Of a stretch of DNA of 64,000 nucleotides, positions 1 through 10,299 are shown one piece after another; position 1 is the stretch's first letter, and the number at the start of each line of letters is the position of its first letter. The translations under genes and the position numbers were made by a program. The notes under the pieces are model-generated. The model was not told where the DNA came from. It saw nothing but the letters and a program-made list of their open reading frames with translations, and did no database searches. The stretch is from Climacium dendroides (taxonomy: Eukaryota; Streptophyta; Bryopsida; Hypnales; Climaciaceae), in the NCBI GenBank assembly GCA_950106755.1, contig OX467082.1, forward strand, positions 6,014,001 to 6,078,000, read 5' to 3'.

Positions 1-63
1 TGCGGCCCTCCGCGCACAGCCCATCCCTCTCCCGGCAACAATGCCTTGATGTCCTCCTGCCAT
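1..63 (-). CDS. Small basic protein family, N-terminal part only (type B start), cut by window edge
   Basis: Only the first 21 codons are inside the window. The minus-strand ATG is at 63-61 and the product begins MAGGHQG, then runs into an Arg-Gly stretch and the RRAA that precedes the family core. The start matches the two chimeric copies at 16.1 and 20.6 kb, except Gly instead of Ala at residue 3. Upstream, on the same strand, it has the type B TATA box and W-box pair. Window position 1 aligns with position 20,697, so the outer left repeat arm continues beyond the window. Whether the missing C-terminal half is type A or type B cannot be seen. Confidence 0.75.
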   Translation of the reverse strand, partial: MAGGHQGIVAGRGMGCARRAA

Positions 64-296
64 TGCAATGCCTCTCCTCAACAACTGCACGCTGCAATCA
101 CTCCGCAAACAAAGATCGAGAGAGCTCGCTGGTCGGGAGAATGATCAAGAAACACCGGCTATTGGAGCGAAATTCAGATCACAAAAGAACTCCAAGTAGA
201 GCAGGTCGCTTGAATTGCGAGCTAGAGAGGAGATGTGGTGTGGTGAAGAATTGGTTGGTGAATGACACAATTGGGTTTCCCGTGAGTTGGGTTGTT

Positions 297-361
297 CTTA
301 TAGGGATGAGGGGCAGCGAATGTGGTGGTGGGTTTGTGTTGGTCAAGGCAGTTGCTTGACT
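297..361 (-). promoter_or_regulatory. Type B promoter: TATA box and inverted W-box pair
   Basis: On the minus strand TATAAG lies at 302-297, about 235 bases before the ATG. The inverted pair of W-boxes (TTGAC cores on both strands, seven bases apart) lies at 341-361. A GC-rich, pyrimidine-rich tract follows further upstream (about 400-475). The same arrangement precedes every type B and chimeric gene here. Confidence 0.6.
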
Positions 362-793
362 GGAAGGGCGACCGGGACTCCGGAGTTGAAGGTGGTCCAT
401 CACTGGGAGGGGCGCTGCAAAGCGAAGGTGGGGGCGAAGGGCGGAGGGCGCAGGGCGAAGGGGGCAGGGGGGGGCACGTCCGCCACGTTTGTTTTGTCTG
501 GCACCCACGTACAGTTAGAATCATTTGGCGGTATAGTTCTCCATCCTCAGATGCATGTCCCGGAATCCGAGTACAGTTTTGGAAATTGGCACATGGCACT
601 GTTCTCAGTGCTACACTAATTGATTTATAAATGCTCTTCTTAGCTTTTATTCTTGATGGATATTTTTTCCCCAACTTCATTTATAGAGAGCTCCTGTGTT
701 TTAATAGTATAGATATTTGTGCTCTCTGTAAAAATCTTCATCAAAAGCAATTCATTAAAAGCTTTTGATTTTTATCAAAAACTAAAAACTTAT

Positions 794-1227
794 AAGGTTG
801 AGGCACCCATTGTCAACCACGCTTAGTAGCCAACGGTTAGTAATGTAGTATTTGCAAACAAGGCTGGAATAGACTTCCAATTGAAGCTTGGAATTTGTGT
901 TTTGGGTCTTTCACAAGGTTGGGACTAATAAGATTATGACACATGTCTTGAAGTAGTGAGCAAGAAAGTAGGGAATAGTGAGTGGGAAAGTAGTTATTGA
1001 ATGATTGGAATTAGAAGACTCTAAATGTTGGCTATTGGTGAAGTTCACTTTTTGGCTCCCAATATTCATAATAATTTCAATTTGGGGAATAAAATTCTGA
1101 AAATTTTGTTATCCCTATATTTCCTATCTTTCTATAGGGGGATAATTTCCATGACCTCATACTATACATGATCTGCTCCAAAATTGCTTAAATGATTGGC
1201 TATTGGTGCCTCAAAGCCCTCAACCTT
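794..1227. repeat. Dispersed repeat with GGTTGAGGCACC-type inverted ends
   Basis: The left end reads AAGGTTGAGGCACC and the right end has GGTGCCTC followed shortly by CTCAACCTT, so the ends are imperfect inverted repeats. A related copy lies at about 19,470-19,895 in inverted orientation in the other arm, and a more diverged copy at about 60,840-61,250. No coding capacity is seen, so a miniature inverted-repeat transposon or a derivative is the likeliest explanation. Confidence 0.5.
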
Positions 1228-3138
1228 ACTCCCTCCATCCCCAAATGGCCTCCCTATTACTCAAAATGTTTTGGATTAATCTTGAAAGTTAATAACTTTT
1301 AAAATTTGTTTTGACTTTCAAATAGAGTTTGTTACTCTCCTATCATCTTAGAATTTCAATTTTGGATTAGTTTTCAAAGTATAGTTTGGGGATGCTAAAA
1401 AGTGCAATTTGGAGGGCTTTATGAGGGAGCACCACTAGCCACTGATTGGCAATTGTGGTGTAATTCCCACCCTACACTAAGCTATCTTTCCTATTCTTGT
1501 GGTAATGGGCTATGATTTGAGCATTATGAGATGATTTCTTGGCAACCCATACAATAAGCTTACATTAAGTGGATCAATGATACTATAAGAAAATTGTATT
1601 TTAGGTGATGTTTGATATAACAATTGATGTCTAAGTTGATGGATTTTAGGTGACATTGAATCTAACAACCCTTTTTTATGTTAACAATGATGTCCAATGT
1701 AACATGTTAAATTGATGTTATAGTGAACATCATTGTTGACATAAAAACAAGGGTTGTTAAATTCAATGTCACCTAAAATCTGTCAACTTAGACATCAAAA
1801 AACTTTGGTTTCTTATAGTGTGAGTGTATATGACATCCACATTGGGATCCACATAACAATATGCTTGAATTTGGTATAGCACATGAGAAGGGAACCAAAT
1901 TTTGAATTCTGATAGGAAATAGGATGGGACTAGTTTGGAAGGGAGATGGGACCAACTTGGACATGGTTTAAAATAAATTGCTAATTTTTAGTGAAGTACT
2001 TCATCCAAAATACAATAAAAGATTGTACAATTCTCCAAGACTTCATTTTAGGGCTTTTTTCCTATATTATGCCATAAAAAAATTTTAAGACAACAAATCC
2101 ATGCCAACAAGAAGATTATTTTGGGACGGAAAGAGTAGCATTTAGTCTAAATCAATTAGTGGAGTTACCACTAAATTTCATTAGTAGTGTATTTTTTGCA
2201 ATCCTTTTTTTGACTTTCAATATATCATTAGATAGGATTGTTTAGAAGTTAATTCAATGAGGGTGCTTTGCATTATAATACTAATTTACATCGATTTGGG
2301 AATTAATTTGATTTCTAAGGTGTAGTAAGGTCCTTAGGTCAAAAGCCATTAGTCCATGAGAGTATTTAGAACCACTTAAATAATAAAATTTACATAGTTA
2401 TAATGATGTGTTTGTGATATTACAAAAATAGTATTATTCCATACTATTAATGAAGTTTCACTACTCTTGTCAAAAAACACCATCTCTAATCATAATTATC
2501 ATTATTATCATTAGACATCTTTCGATACCCACAACACCATAAGGTGGTTTCAAAAACAACTAATGAGAGTTGAGCATTTTGTGCTTTAAGGGGCACAATA
2601 TGAAGGGAGTCCAAGGGGCATGAACAAGTGTCCTGTGCTTTCAACTTTGAAAATTTATAGAATATTGTGGGATATCAAAAAATTACAAAAAAACTTACAT
2701 TATTTTTCACTTGAGTAGACTAACATTTTGAACAAAAACTGAATCATCATTTGGCCCATGCAAGCCAGTGAAAGTGGCAAGTTTTTTCTACTTTTAAATG
2801 ACAAAACAATGACCTTGGAAATCATTTTTTTTCATTAACGTGTAAATCATTGGCTAAAAAATAGCAAAAGCATTCATTGAAAGTCAAACTATTGTAGAAG
2901 ACCTCCCCTTTCCACAACAAAATTCCAAAGATGAATAGTTGCACTTTGTCCTACTAGAAGGATACCTTGTCATCCATCAAACACCAAACATCCATGTTGA
3001 CCTTGAAGGGTTAATGTTTGCAAGGAAGACGGTCTTCAAAAGTCTAATTCTATACTAACAAGCTTCAGAGTTCAAACTAGCGAATGTGAACTAGAAGAGA
3101 AAATGTGGTCATTTTGAATATTTTATCTCTTCTTTCAA
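1228..3138. other. AT-rich spacer, no gene seen
   Basis: Apart from the CACTA-type element at 1,581-1,820 I see no coding signal. The sequence from about 2,170 onward matches 17-19 kb in inverted orientation, so it is part of the duplicated outer arm. Confidence 0.6.
1581..1820. mobile_element. CACTA-type miniature inverted-repeat element, 240 bp, TSD TGA
   Basis: The left end is TACTATAAGAAA and the right end is TTTCTTATAGTG, the classic CACTA-superfamily terminus with one change at the left end. TGA flanks both sides (1,578-1,580 and 1,821-1,823), matching the three-base target duplication of that superfamily. Most of the element is a long imperfect hairpin: the stretch from 1,625 to about 1,692 is mirrored at about 1,727-1,797. 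It has no reading frame and is non-autonomous. Confidence 0.75.
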
Positions 3139-3944
3139 CCCTAAAGTCCCAAAGTCCAGATGGGGATTCTTGGGATTTTGAGTAGGCCTGTGTGATCTCA
3201 ATTTTTGACATAATTTTTTGAAATTTTTTTTGAAGATAGGAAATCATATTAACTTTATCGGAATATAATTTTTATCTCAGTCAATGCTTGGAGACAAAAG
3301 TTATGACACTATAAGTCTAAAAAGCAACTCAAGGGGCAACCCAAAAAAAAATCAAAAACAATTGAATTTTCTTAATTTTTAATTTTTTTCTCAATGATTA
3401 TATTTTTGTCTACATTTTAAGTTTTGATTCATTCTATTTGGACCAATGATGAGAAAGTTATGGACAATCTTATTTTTTGGAGAATCTAAACATGTTCTTG
3501 AATAGAATCCATTTTTCAAAAAAAATTGTTAGGCAAACATAAATTTTCTTGCTAGAACAATTTCATTGTTGGGATTATTGTGTTTGAATTCCATCTTAGA
3601 GCTATTAACGGTTTAGTTATCCCTTCAATCTTGGAACCAACTTTTATTTAACAATTTTTTGTTGAGTGAAAAATCAAATCAATAGAGCAAAAACTTTAAG
3701 TTAAGAAGATTCAAAGCCAAAAAATCTTGTCAATCAAGGTGTTAAATAAACTTGTTTTCTTCAACTTTAAATGCAAGTATCTTGCAATCTACGTGATCAA
3801 AATTTCTGAAATTTTTCCCACACATTTTTATACTAGTGCAATACAAGATAGATGTGCAAAAAAACCAAATTTTATAGTTTTTTGCTCTTTGCAACAGAAA
3901 TGGCAGTTTTGAGTAGGTTTTGATGGAATGGGACTTTAGGGGTT
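3139..3944. repeat. CCCTAAAGTCCC-family repeat, long copy
   Basis: The left end is CCCTAAAGTCCCAAAGTC. The right end ends GGGACTTTAGGGG, an inverted version. Internal landmarks such as the stretch about 3,776-3,905 (TATCTTGCAATCTACG and onward) recur at 17.7-17.9 and 50.5-50.7 kb. No significant reading frame is present, so it looks like a non-autonomous transposon family of unknown class. Confidence 0.55.
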
Positions 3945-5371
3945 AAGAGAGGGTAGAATGCCCAACGTGATCCAGATTGGGTGAATCTGTAACCCTAACA
4001 AAGAACAGAAGCATCCTTGATTCAAGTTTCAGGAAACAGACTGTTCAGGAAGTGATGGAAAGCCCGAATAAAGACCTGCACTCAATTACCAGTTCTCCCT
4101 CGCCGTGCAACTCCTGCGATTCACCAAATCATCTCAACTGCACAGTAGAATTACCAAGTATGCTTTATACTCTACACTGTCTACCTCCACAAAACAAAAA
4201 ATCAAAATATATTCTCGATGATTTGCAATGGTGTGCTCATCGCCTGTGATAAGTCAGGGGTGGGTTCACACATTCGTGAGTGAAAAAACCTGTATTCCTG
4301 GGCACAATCACCGCCATTTCGTCCCAACAGAAAGTTGGGAAGCAAAGGAAACAGCATTTCAAACATAGACTGTCAGCACGTAGATCGAGACATAGCACAA
4401 TGCTCATCAGTTCGGATTCAGCCCCAACGATCTAAGAATGCCCCTGAATTGGGGGAGCGAAGTCTCATAAGTAATGGTTAAAAACGAGACTCTCATTCAA
4501 GTACTGTCGCAATGGGTACAACATTACAAACTGGTGAAGTGTGTGCATCCATTATCAATAATGCTTGCAAATCCGTCCTATCTACTGGTGTTTGACATAC
4601 TGGAGGGACATAATGTCAAACAGCAAGACAAAGTGGCGAACACCATAGATATTCGAGCCCAAATCCGGCAAAGCAGAACACAGCGAACAATGGAAAACAA
4701 CACTTCCAGCTTAACATGGAGTGGCAAGCAAACAAAATGATGCAAGTACACCCATTCACTGTCAGGATTCCGCTGGGAATGCAACAAATTCAGGGTAGAC
4801 AAGAGGCAAATGTAGTCAAGAGAGTAATCAAATTCTCATTCAATCAGGGTTGCAACGTGACAAATAGTTTGACCGCACACAGTGCAGATCGGGAACATTT
4901 GCGCATCCAGAGGCCTCCTCCAGATGCCTCCAGGCTCTATCATTGGATTGCTGTCTTTCTACTACGCAAACTAATTCTTCCTCAGGTCTCTGCTTCCTAG
5001 TGATTTGTCCTGAAATTGGATTCCTACACTCTACAGCTGCAATGCAGTCATGGCGTGAAAATCTCAGTACTCCCCGTAGCTCATCCGACATCGTGACACC
5101 AGAGCCACGTCCACGCAGTCGAGTGGAGGCTCCAAACAGGATTTCTTGTGCACCTCGACGATCCCCTGCCTAGGCAATGCTTGCTCGGCGAAAGCAAGCT
5201 TCCAAGGTCTTCGAGCTAGCTGCACATTCGGCCATAGCCGAGCGCTCTGCAAATCTATAGGCCACTGAAGAAGCAGAGTCGAGATATTTACAATTGTGAG
5301 TACTCGACACCAGCATCGGCAGCGTCATCGTCGTTTGGCAGCGATTAGCTTTCAGAGAAGCACGTCGTCAC
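3945..5371 (-). other. Type A 3' flank of the gene at 5.4 kb
   Basis: Read on the minus strand, this is the downstream region of the type A gene at 5,372-5,563. It matches 16,253-17,650 and, in part, 12,024-12,990 and 20,833-21,960. It contains the conserved block of about 190 bases and the hairpin at 4,903-4,927. Several open frames occur here, such as the one over 4,840-5,091, but they are not kept among copies. It is probably transcribed 3' untranslated sequence. Confidence 0.55.
4903..4927 (-). promoter_or_regulatory. Type A 3' hairpin
   Basis: On the minus strand GCATCTGGAGG pairs with CCTCTGGATGC around the loop AGG (eleven pairs, two of them G-U in RNA). It lies about 445 bases after the stop of the gene at 5,372-5,563. 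The stem is identical in six copies in this window. Confidence 0.6.
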
Positions 5372-5563
5372 TCAATTGTTGCTGCTCCACGAGAACGAGC
5401 GCCGAAGCGACCGCCCAGACACGGCGGAGCGGGCCCCGTACACCACAGAGGAAAGCGAGTGCAGCAAGCTGCGAGCGATGGCGGCCTTCACTTGGCCTCG
5501 CCTGGGCGCGGCCCTTCGCGGCCTGGCCATGGCGCTGCTGCACACTGCGTGGTGAGCTGCCAT
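5372..5563 (-). CDS. Small basic protein family, type A, 63 aa
   Basis: The product is identical to the copy at 11,832-12,023. It starts MAAHHAVCSS, has the core RRGQVKAAIARS at residues 21-32 and ends SFSWSSNN. It contains no Asp or Glu. The chosen ATG is the first in frame; the reading frame stays open a few codons further upstream only through non-ATG codons. The gene diverges from the type B gene at 7,694 across 2.1 kb. The long plus-strand open frame over this gene (5,296-5,985) is an antisense shadow of the GC-rich coding region. Function unknown. Confidence 0.85.
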   Translation of the reverse strand: MAAHHAVCSSAMARPRRAAPRRGQVKAAIARSLLHSLSSVVYGARSAVSGRSLRRSFSWSSNN

Positions 5564-5747
5564 CTCGAACAACAATCTCTACAGGCTGCAATCAGCAATA
5601 CAGCGAAGAGGATGGACTAAGCAAGAATGCCACAAAAGTGTCACTCAAAGGCGAGAAAACTCAGAGAAAACCCAAAGCCAACTCAGAGAAAACTCAGAGC
5701 AGGAATGCGGAATTGCTGCGATTAGAACTGGGTACCGCCAGCAATAG

Positions 5748-5754
5748 ATTTATA
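5748..5754 (-). promoter_or_regulatory. Type A TATA box
   Basis: TATAAAT on the minus strand, about 185 bases before the ATG. It is followed by the TGGCGGTACCCAG motif shared by type A promoters. No W-box pair is seen. Confidence 0.6.
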
Positions 5755-7430
5755 CTGATGGAGCTCACGATCGAGACGTCTTCGCCAAGACTGGTCGCGG
5801 TCTTCATCAGTCCTCATTCCTTTCTGTCCTTCAGCTGCAAGCTTCGAATATACTCCGCGAGGGGCTCCTTCGTTGACGCCTTCGCTCCGTCATCACTCAT
5901 CAGCTGGCCCACCCGCCACCCCCTTGAACTCCGTCCCTCTGTCATTTGTTGCCAAGGGAATGGGTGGCGGTATTTTGGGTGTTAGACTGATTGGTGGGGA
6001 GAGCATGTAGCTGCGGAATCTGTCTGTGATGACGACCTCCGTCAGATTTTAGAATCTTGTTGTTTTTACCGCGAGATATTAGTTCTGACCATCTGAACTT
6101 CTGAATGATTAGCATTTCCATAGATACTTGCTGACGCCGGATGATGTTCACTGCAACTTCCGAAGCAGGTTCACCTCATCATCTGCCAAGCAGAAGAATT
6201 CGGGGGTCTCAGTGAAGCCTCTCTCCCATTTTCATGGAGGGCAATTTCTGGCACAATGAGGGCAAGCCTGTTGCTGATCGAACGGATTCGTGCCGCTAAT
6301 ACAGTCAAAAGAAACATGAAGTAGTCAATCTTATTCATTTCTCGTTTTTTTCTTTGGTGGTTAGGAGAATTTGTTTGCCTATTAAGGCAAAGTTTGCATG
6401 ATGTTTTTGATTTTTCAGTTGGTGCAATAAAGTTTCTGGAAGTTTTCAACACATCTTCAACGAAAGGTGTTGAAAATTTGACTAAAGATAACTCCATTGA
6501 ATTGAGACCTTTTTGGCAAAACTGTTGCATATAGATTGTTGCTTAAGATGTAAGTCCTATGATCAAGAGAACCTAGAGTAGATTCTAGATATACCTATTT
6601 TCAACACTTTGAAAATTTGTACATTATTCTCGCTTTATCCAAAATTGCGTGCAAAGAGAATCTAAAATGTCTTGTTGACTTACAATAAGATCCAACAAAG
6701 ATCTGAAGTAGTTGAATAATTGGGTCCAAGCTCAAATGCTAATTCTCAAAAAGGGTTTTGAACATTTCACCACCTTTCATTCAGTTTCAACTACAAAAGA
6801 ATATCATTGATCCCCAACGTGGCTATATTCAAAAATTTGTAGACAAGCCTTATACAAATGCAGTGTTTGCCTACGGTCAACAAAAATCCTATTCTCTGAA
6901 ACAATTGGAGTTGTTACACCTTCTCCCTATTCTCAATCTTTAGAAAATGGAGATGTCACACTCTCTCCTCGAATTAAGGAGGACCCATTCTCTAAAGTTT
7001 GAGGATTGAGAAGTTTCATTCTTCTCCTTCGGGTTGAATATAATGCAATTGAACTTTGAATGTAAAACAGTTATTTCGTACTTTGAATGTAAAACAATAA
7101 TTTCGTACTTTGAATGTAAAACAGTAATTTCGTACTTTGAATGTAAAACTGAGTTGACAAGCGAATATAAACTGCTTTACATGTAACGAATACCGCCCAT
7201 TGCTTCTGATTGGGCTCAGTCGAGAGAGGCGGGCCCGTCACGGACTGGCAGGAAAGACGCACTCATGACTCGTGCTTTTGATAACCTCGTGAGGTACGAC
7301 ATTGCCACCCTCCCCCTGCCCTTCGCCCCCACCGGCATGGCAGTCACAGCACTACTTCCGATGCGCAAAACAGGATATGCGGGAAGATGCTGGAAATCTT
7401 GAGCTCCAAGCCATCCTACAGTAGATTCCT
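5755..7430. other. Divergent intergenic region between type A and type B genes
   Basis: The first 450 bases are shared type A promoter sequence. About 6,230-7,200 is AT-rich sequence present only in the left arm, with no gene recognised. It ends in the four-unit tandem repeat at 7,054-7,150. From about 7,207 the near-identical inner arm starts. Confidence 0.6.
7054..7150. repeat. 27-bp tandem repeat, four units
   Basis: Units begin with CTTTGAATGTAAAAC at 7,054, 7,081, 7,108 and 7,135. Because the period is nine codons, a minus-strand frame shows a repeated FYIQSTKLL peptide. That is a by-product of the DNA repeat rather than a protein feature. Confidence 0.85.
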
Positions 7431-7503
7431 AGTCAAGCAACGGCCTTGACCCACACGAATGTCACGGCACACTCCCTGCCCCACGCCCCCACCCCTCTAT
7501 AAG
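7431..7503 (+). promoter_or_regulatory. Type B promoter: W-box pair and TATA box
   Basis: The inverted W-box pair is at 7,431-7,451 (AGTCAA ... TTGACC) and TATAAG at 7,498-7,503, 191 bases before the ATG. The start-site motif GGCGGC follows TATA by about ten bases. WRKY-type control is an inference from the motif alone. Confidence 0.65.
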
Positions 7504-7693
7504 AACCCACTGGCGGCGACATTCTCGGCAGATTTCACCACACGACTTCAATCTCCGTCTCTCGAGATCCAAAGCGCTCTGCTCTAAGCTTACTTGAACT
7601 TTCGCTTGATCATTCTCTCAACCAGCGAGCTCTCTAGCTTCGTTTGGGGAGGGATTGCAGCTTGCAGGTGTCGAGGAGCGACTTGTCAGTGCA

Positions 7694-7897
7694 ATGGCAG
7701 CAGGACATCAAGGCACCGTTGCTGGGAGGGGGAGGGCCGTGACGCACAGGGCCGCACCCAGGCGAGGCCAAGTGAAGGCCGCCATCGCTCGCTCCATGCT
7801 GCACTCCATCAGCTCGGTCGTCCACAGAACGCGCTCGGTGGCGGGCTCTGTTTTGTCGCGCCGGTCGTCGTCGTCGTTCTCGTGGCATAGCAGCTGA
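7694..7897 (+). CDS. Small basic protein family, type B, 67 aa
   Basis: Starts MAAGHQGTVAGRG and carries the core RRGQVKAAIARS at residues 23-34, then MLHSISSVVHRTRSVAG, a serine-rich tail and FSWHSS. No acidic residue occurs. Residues about 26-44 could form a basic amphipathic helix. The composition (Arg, Ser, Ala, no Asp/Glu) resembles an organelle presequence or a membrane- or nucleic-acid-binding peptide, but no localisation is shown. It is convergent with its mirror copy at 10,300-10,503, 2.4 kb away. I do not recognise the family. Confidence 0.85.
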   Translation: MAAGHQGTVAGRGRAVTHRAAPRRGQVKAAIARSMLHSISSVVHRTRSVAGSVLSRRSSSSFSWHSS

Positions 7898-8599
7898 TGT
7901 GGGAGTGGGGACTGCATCTGGACGATGCTTCCTTCCAAGCCAATTTTTGCATCAGCCCAATGGCGGCGAAGTATGCTCGCAGTGGGCCGTTTGAGTGTGT
8001 CACAATTTTTGTCCATACCTTGTAGATGAAGAGCCTGAGTGTAGATATGTAATCACGAGTTGGAGCTGAAGAATTGACCGAGGACGCGCCTCGATGATGG
8101 CGGCCAGAGGGCCTCCGGAGAGGGCTCTGCTTTGAAGATGATCGTCATCTGTGTGTTGCACTTCGCCGTGCAACTATTTAGAGAATGTCCATTTTGGGTG
8201 TGTGGTTTCCACTAGTTTTGATTGATTGTGGAACGATGAAGACTGTTTTAATGTCATTACGCCCACATGAATTAATTGAAAGTGTGATGTCGACGCACAA
8301 TTCTGAGTACTTTCGAGAAATTTCACGTGTCCCAAATGTTTTCAGTTTTTGATTCTCTGGATTGATGAATTCTGCAGTCATTGTTGCATCCAGAAGACAG
8401 ATGTGGTAGATGTGAATCCACCTGTGCACTCTCTCTCATTGTAAAACTTATCTTGTACCGTGAATGTATGACACCTGCTATCGCTTCCAATGTGTCCCTT
8501 GCGAGGGTTTTGATATACCGTTGGATTGAACTTTTAAGTTTGTGCTTCCGTAGGCTTCGATTATCTATTGGCAGGAATAGTGCTGAGACCGAAGGATGT
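7898..8599 (+). other. Type B 3' flank
   Basis: Shares scattered conserved blocks with the regions after the type B genes at 22.6 and 31.4 kb. Examples are a GATGATGGCGGCCAGAG block and the hairpin at 8,155, followed by TTTAGAGAATGTCC. It probably holds a 3' untranslated region; no conserved frame is seen. Confidence 0.5.
8155..8174 (+). promoter_or_regulatory. Type B 3' hairpin
   Basis: GTTGCAC pairs with GTGCAAC around the loop TTCGCC, about 258 bases after the stop. The copy at 23,151 keeps the core stem with a paired change (T-A to C-G) and the copy at 31,962 keeps it unchanged. Confidence 0.5.
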
Positions 8600-8600
8600 T

Positions 8601-9582
8601 AGCTGTTGTAATCGTAGATTGTCAATTGCCTGGAGTACGACGTGATGTATTATAGGACGAATTCTTCAACTGCTGATGAGGAATGTCGTAAACATTCGAG
8701 AATCACAGGAAATCTAACATTTCTCACACGGCCTGCACTACACTATTCGTTAGGGTGAACTATTAGAGTCATTGCAAATCTAATAAATGCTGCATACTAT
8801 GTCAAGCAACGAATTCCAATTTGTGGATACAGATTTGCCAAGCGCTAGCTCAGCAACTGAAGATCCAAGCACTAATTTCATATTGTGGATATTATAGTCC
8901 AAGTGTATTGCACTGCTGCATTCGCCATCAAATTGACTCGCAAATTGAACATTTTATATTTTCTTTTTATGAAACCGTTTTTTACAACATTTCCAAAATT
9001 CAAACGATTTTGTGAGGTCAAGCACTGATCTAACTTATCAATTTAATTCTCATTAAGTTCTGAAGAATAGAATGAATCGATAAAGTACCTCCACCAGGAT
9101 ATTTTGATAGATTTTAGGAGAGAATTCCCAGATGGAAAGAGCATGTAATCCCGAAAACCAAGCTAGCTTGTCGTATCACGATGTAGGGATCAATGCAGAT
9201 AATTTCAGGTTGAAGCGTCATGCGATTCATGTCCGGATTTAGAAGGAATCGACCTGTTAGAGGTCAATTCGGCAGTCACAACATTGACCGTCTTCAGTGA
9301 AGAGGAACCCGAGTATAAGCTTACTTGCTTTAGAAATTCAAATTCTAGTTCCTGGTCATGTTGCTGCAGAGCATGGTGATGGCGAACAACTGGCGTACCG
9401 AGACTTTTCTATTTAAGAGGAGAAGACGTAAGGGAATCGACGGGCGAGAGTTTCATACAGAACCAAATGAATGTGGAGCGTTTGTCAACGGTTGTCAACA
9501 TTATCTTCAATCTTCAACATTCATACGATTGACAATTAACACAAAAGTTTAAAACATATCTTACACTCTTATTCAACATTGC
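8601..9582. other. Palindrome spacer, no gene seen
   Basis: Single-copy sequence of about 1 kb between the two near-identical inner arms. Open frames are short and show no recognisable protein. It corresponds to the loop of the palindrome. Confidence 0.7.
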
Positions 9583-10022
9583 GGCGCTGAAGCTTGCAGC
9601 CTTCGGCCTCAGCACTATTCCTGCTAATAGATAATCGAAAAGCCTACGGAAGCACAAACTTAAAAGTTCAATCCAACGGTATATCAAAACCCTCGCAAGG
9701 GACACATTGGAAGCGATAGCAGGTGTCATACATTCACGGTACAAGATAAGTTTTACAATGAGAGAGAGTGCACAGGTGGATTCACATCTACCACATCTGT
9801 CTTCTGGATGCAACAATGACTGCAGAATTCATCAATCCAGAGAATCAAAAACTGAAAACATTTGGGACACGTGAAATTTCTCGAAAGTACTCAGAATTGT
9901 GCGTCGACATCACACTTTCAATTAATTCATGTGGGCGTAATGACATTAAAACAGTCTTCATCGTTCCACAATCAATCAAAACTAGTGGAAACCACACACC
10001 CAAAATGGACATTCTCTAAATA

Positions 10023-10042
10023 GTTGCACGGCGAAGTGCAAC
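10023..10042 (-). promoter_or_regulatory. Type B 3' hairpin (mirror copy)
   Basis: Exact inverted copy of the hairpin at 8,155-8,174. It lies downstream of the minus-strand gene at 10,300-10,503. Confidence 0.5.
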
Positions 10043-10299
10043 ACACAGATGACGATCATCTTCAAAGCAGAGCCCTCTCCGGAGGCCCTCTGGCCGCCAT
10101 CATCGAGGCGCGTCCTCGGTCAATTCTTCAGCTCCAACTCGTGATTACATATCTACACTCAGGCTCTTCATCTACAAGGTATGGACAAAAATTGTGACAC
10201 ACTCAAACGGCCCACTGCGAGCATACTTCGCCGCCATTGGGCTGATGCAAAAATTGGCTTGGAAGGAAGCATCGTCCAGATGCAGTCCCCACTCCCACA

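Larger units (their letters stand above)
1..5090. repeat. Outer left arm of the nested inverted repeat
   Basis: This arm matches about 16,530-20,697 in inverted orientation. Matching landmarks are the gene start (63 against 20,635), the promoter, the repeat at 794-1,227, the miniature transposon at 1,581, the CCCTAAAGTCCC element at 3,139 and the type A 3' flank (4,474-4,740 against 17,148-16,882). The arms have diverged by substitutions and large indels. The right arm lacks about 0.5 kb starting inside the 1,581 transposon and about 0.4 kb inside the 3,139 element. Confidence 0.8.
4880..6215. repeat. Middle left arm of the nested inverted repeat
   Basis: Matches about 11,205-12,510 in inverted orientation. 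It includes a type A gene with identical protein product (5,372-5,563 against 11,832-12,023) and its promoter. Outside it, the left arm has about 1 kb (6,230-7,200) where the right arm has only about 0.15 kb (11,055-11,205). Confidence 0.8.
7207..8600. repeat. Inner left arm of the palindrome
   Basis: Matches 9,583-11,037 inverted. From 7,594 to about 8,560 the two arms stay in perfect register (paired coordinates sum to 18,197), and all reading frames on both strands translate identically. Near the spacer a two-base indel and a few substitutions appear. A 55-base insertion lies in the right arm's GC-rich promoter tract. Confidence 0.9.

Noticed and set aside
179..680. Proline-rich frames in the type B promoter (also 15.6 and 20.2 kb)
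   Set aside because: They cover the pyrimidine-rich tract, W-box and TATA box. Peptide repetitiveness comes from the DNA composition.
4840..5091. Possible second protein in the type A 3' flank (frame with RPEEELVCVVERQQSNDRAW)
   Set aside because: Open in the 4.9 and 12.4 kb copies, but stopped by TAG at Trp in the 28 and 40 kb copies and frameshifted in the 16.7 and 21.3 kb copies. The DNA is conserved but the frame is not, favouring an RNA or DNA element.
5296..5985. 229-codon plus-strand open frame over the type A gene
   Set aside because: It is antisense to the conserved gene at 5,372-5,563. The GC-rich coding region keeps antisense frames open, and the long frame changes outside the gene in the mirror copy (11,689-12,216).
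7071..7262. Repeated FYIQSTKLL peptide
   Set aside because: Produced by a 27-bp tandem repeat; no homologous frame in the right arm.
8178..8429. 83-codon frame identical in both inner arms (8,178-8,429 and 9,768-10,019)
   Set aside because: Identity reflects near-identical DNA of the palindrome arms, since every frame there is identical. The frame is not kept in the 23 and 32 kb type B flanks.
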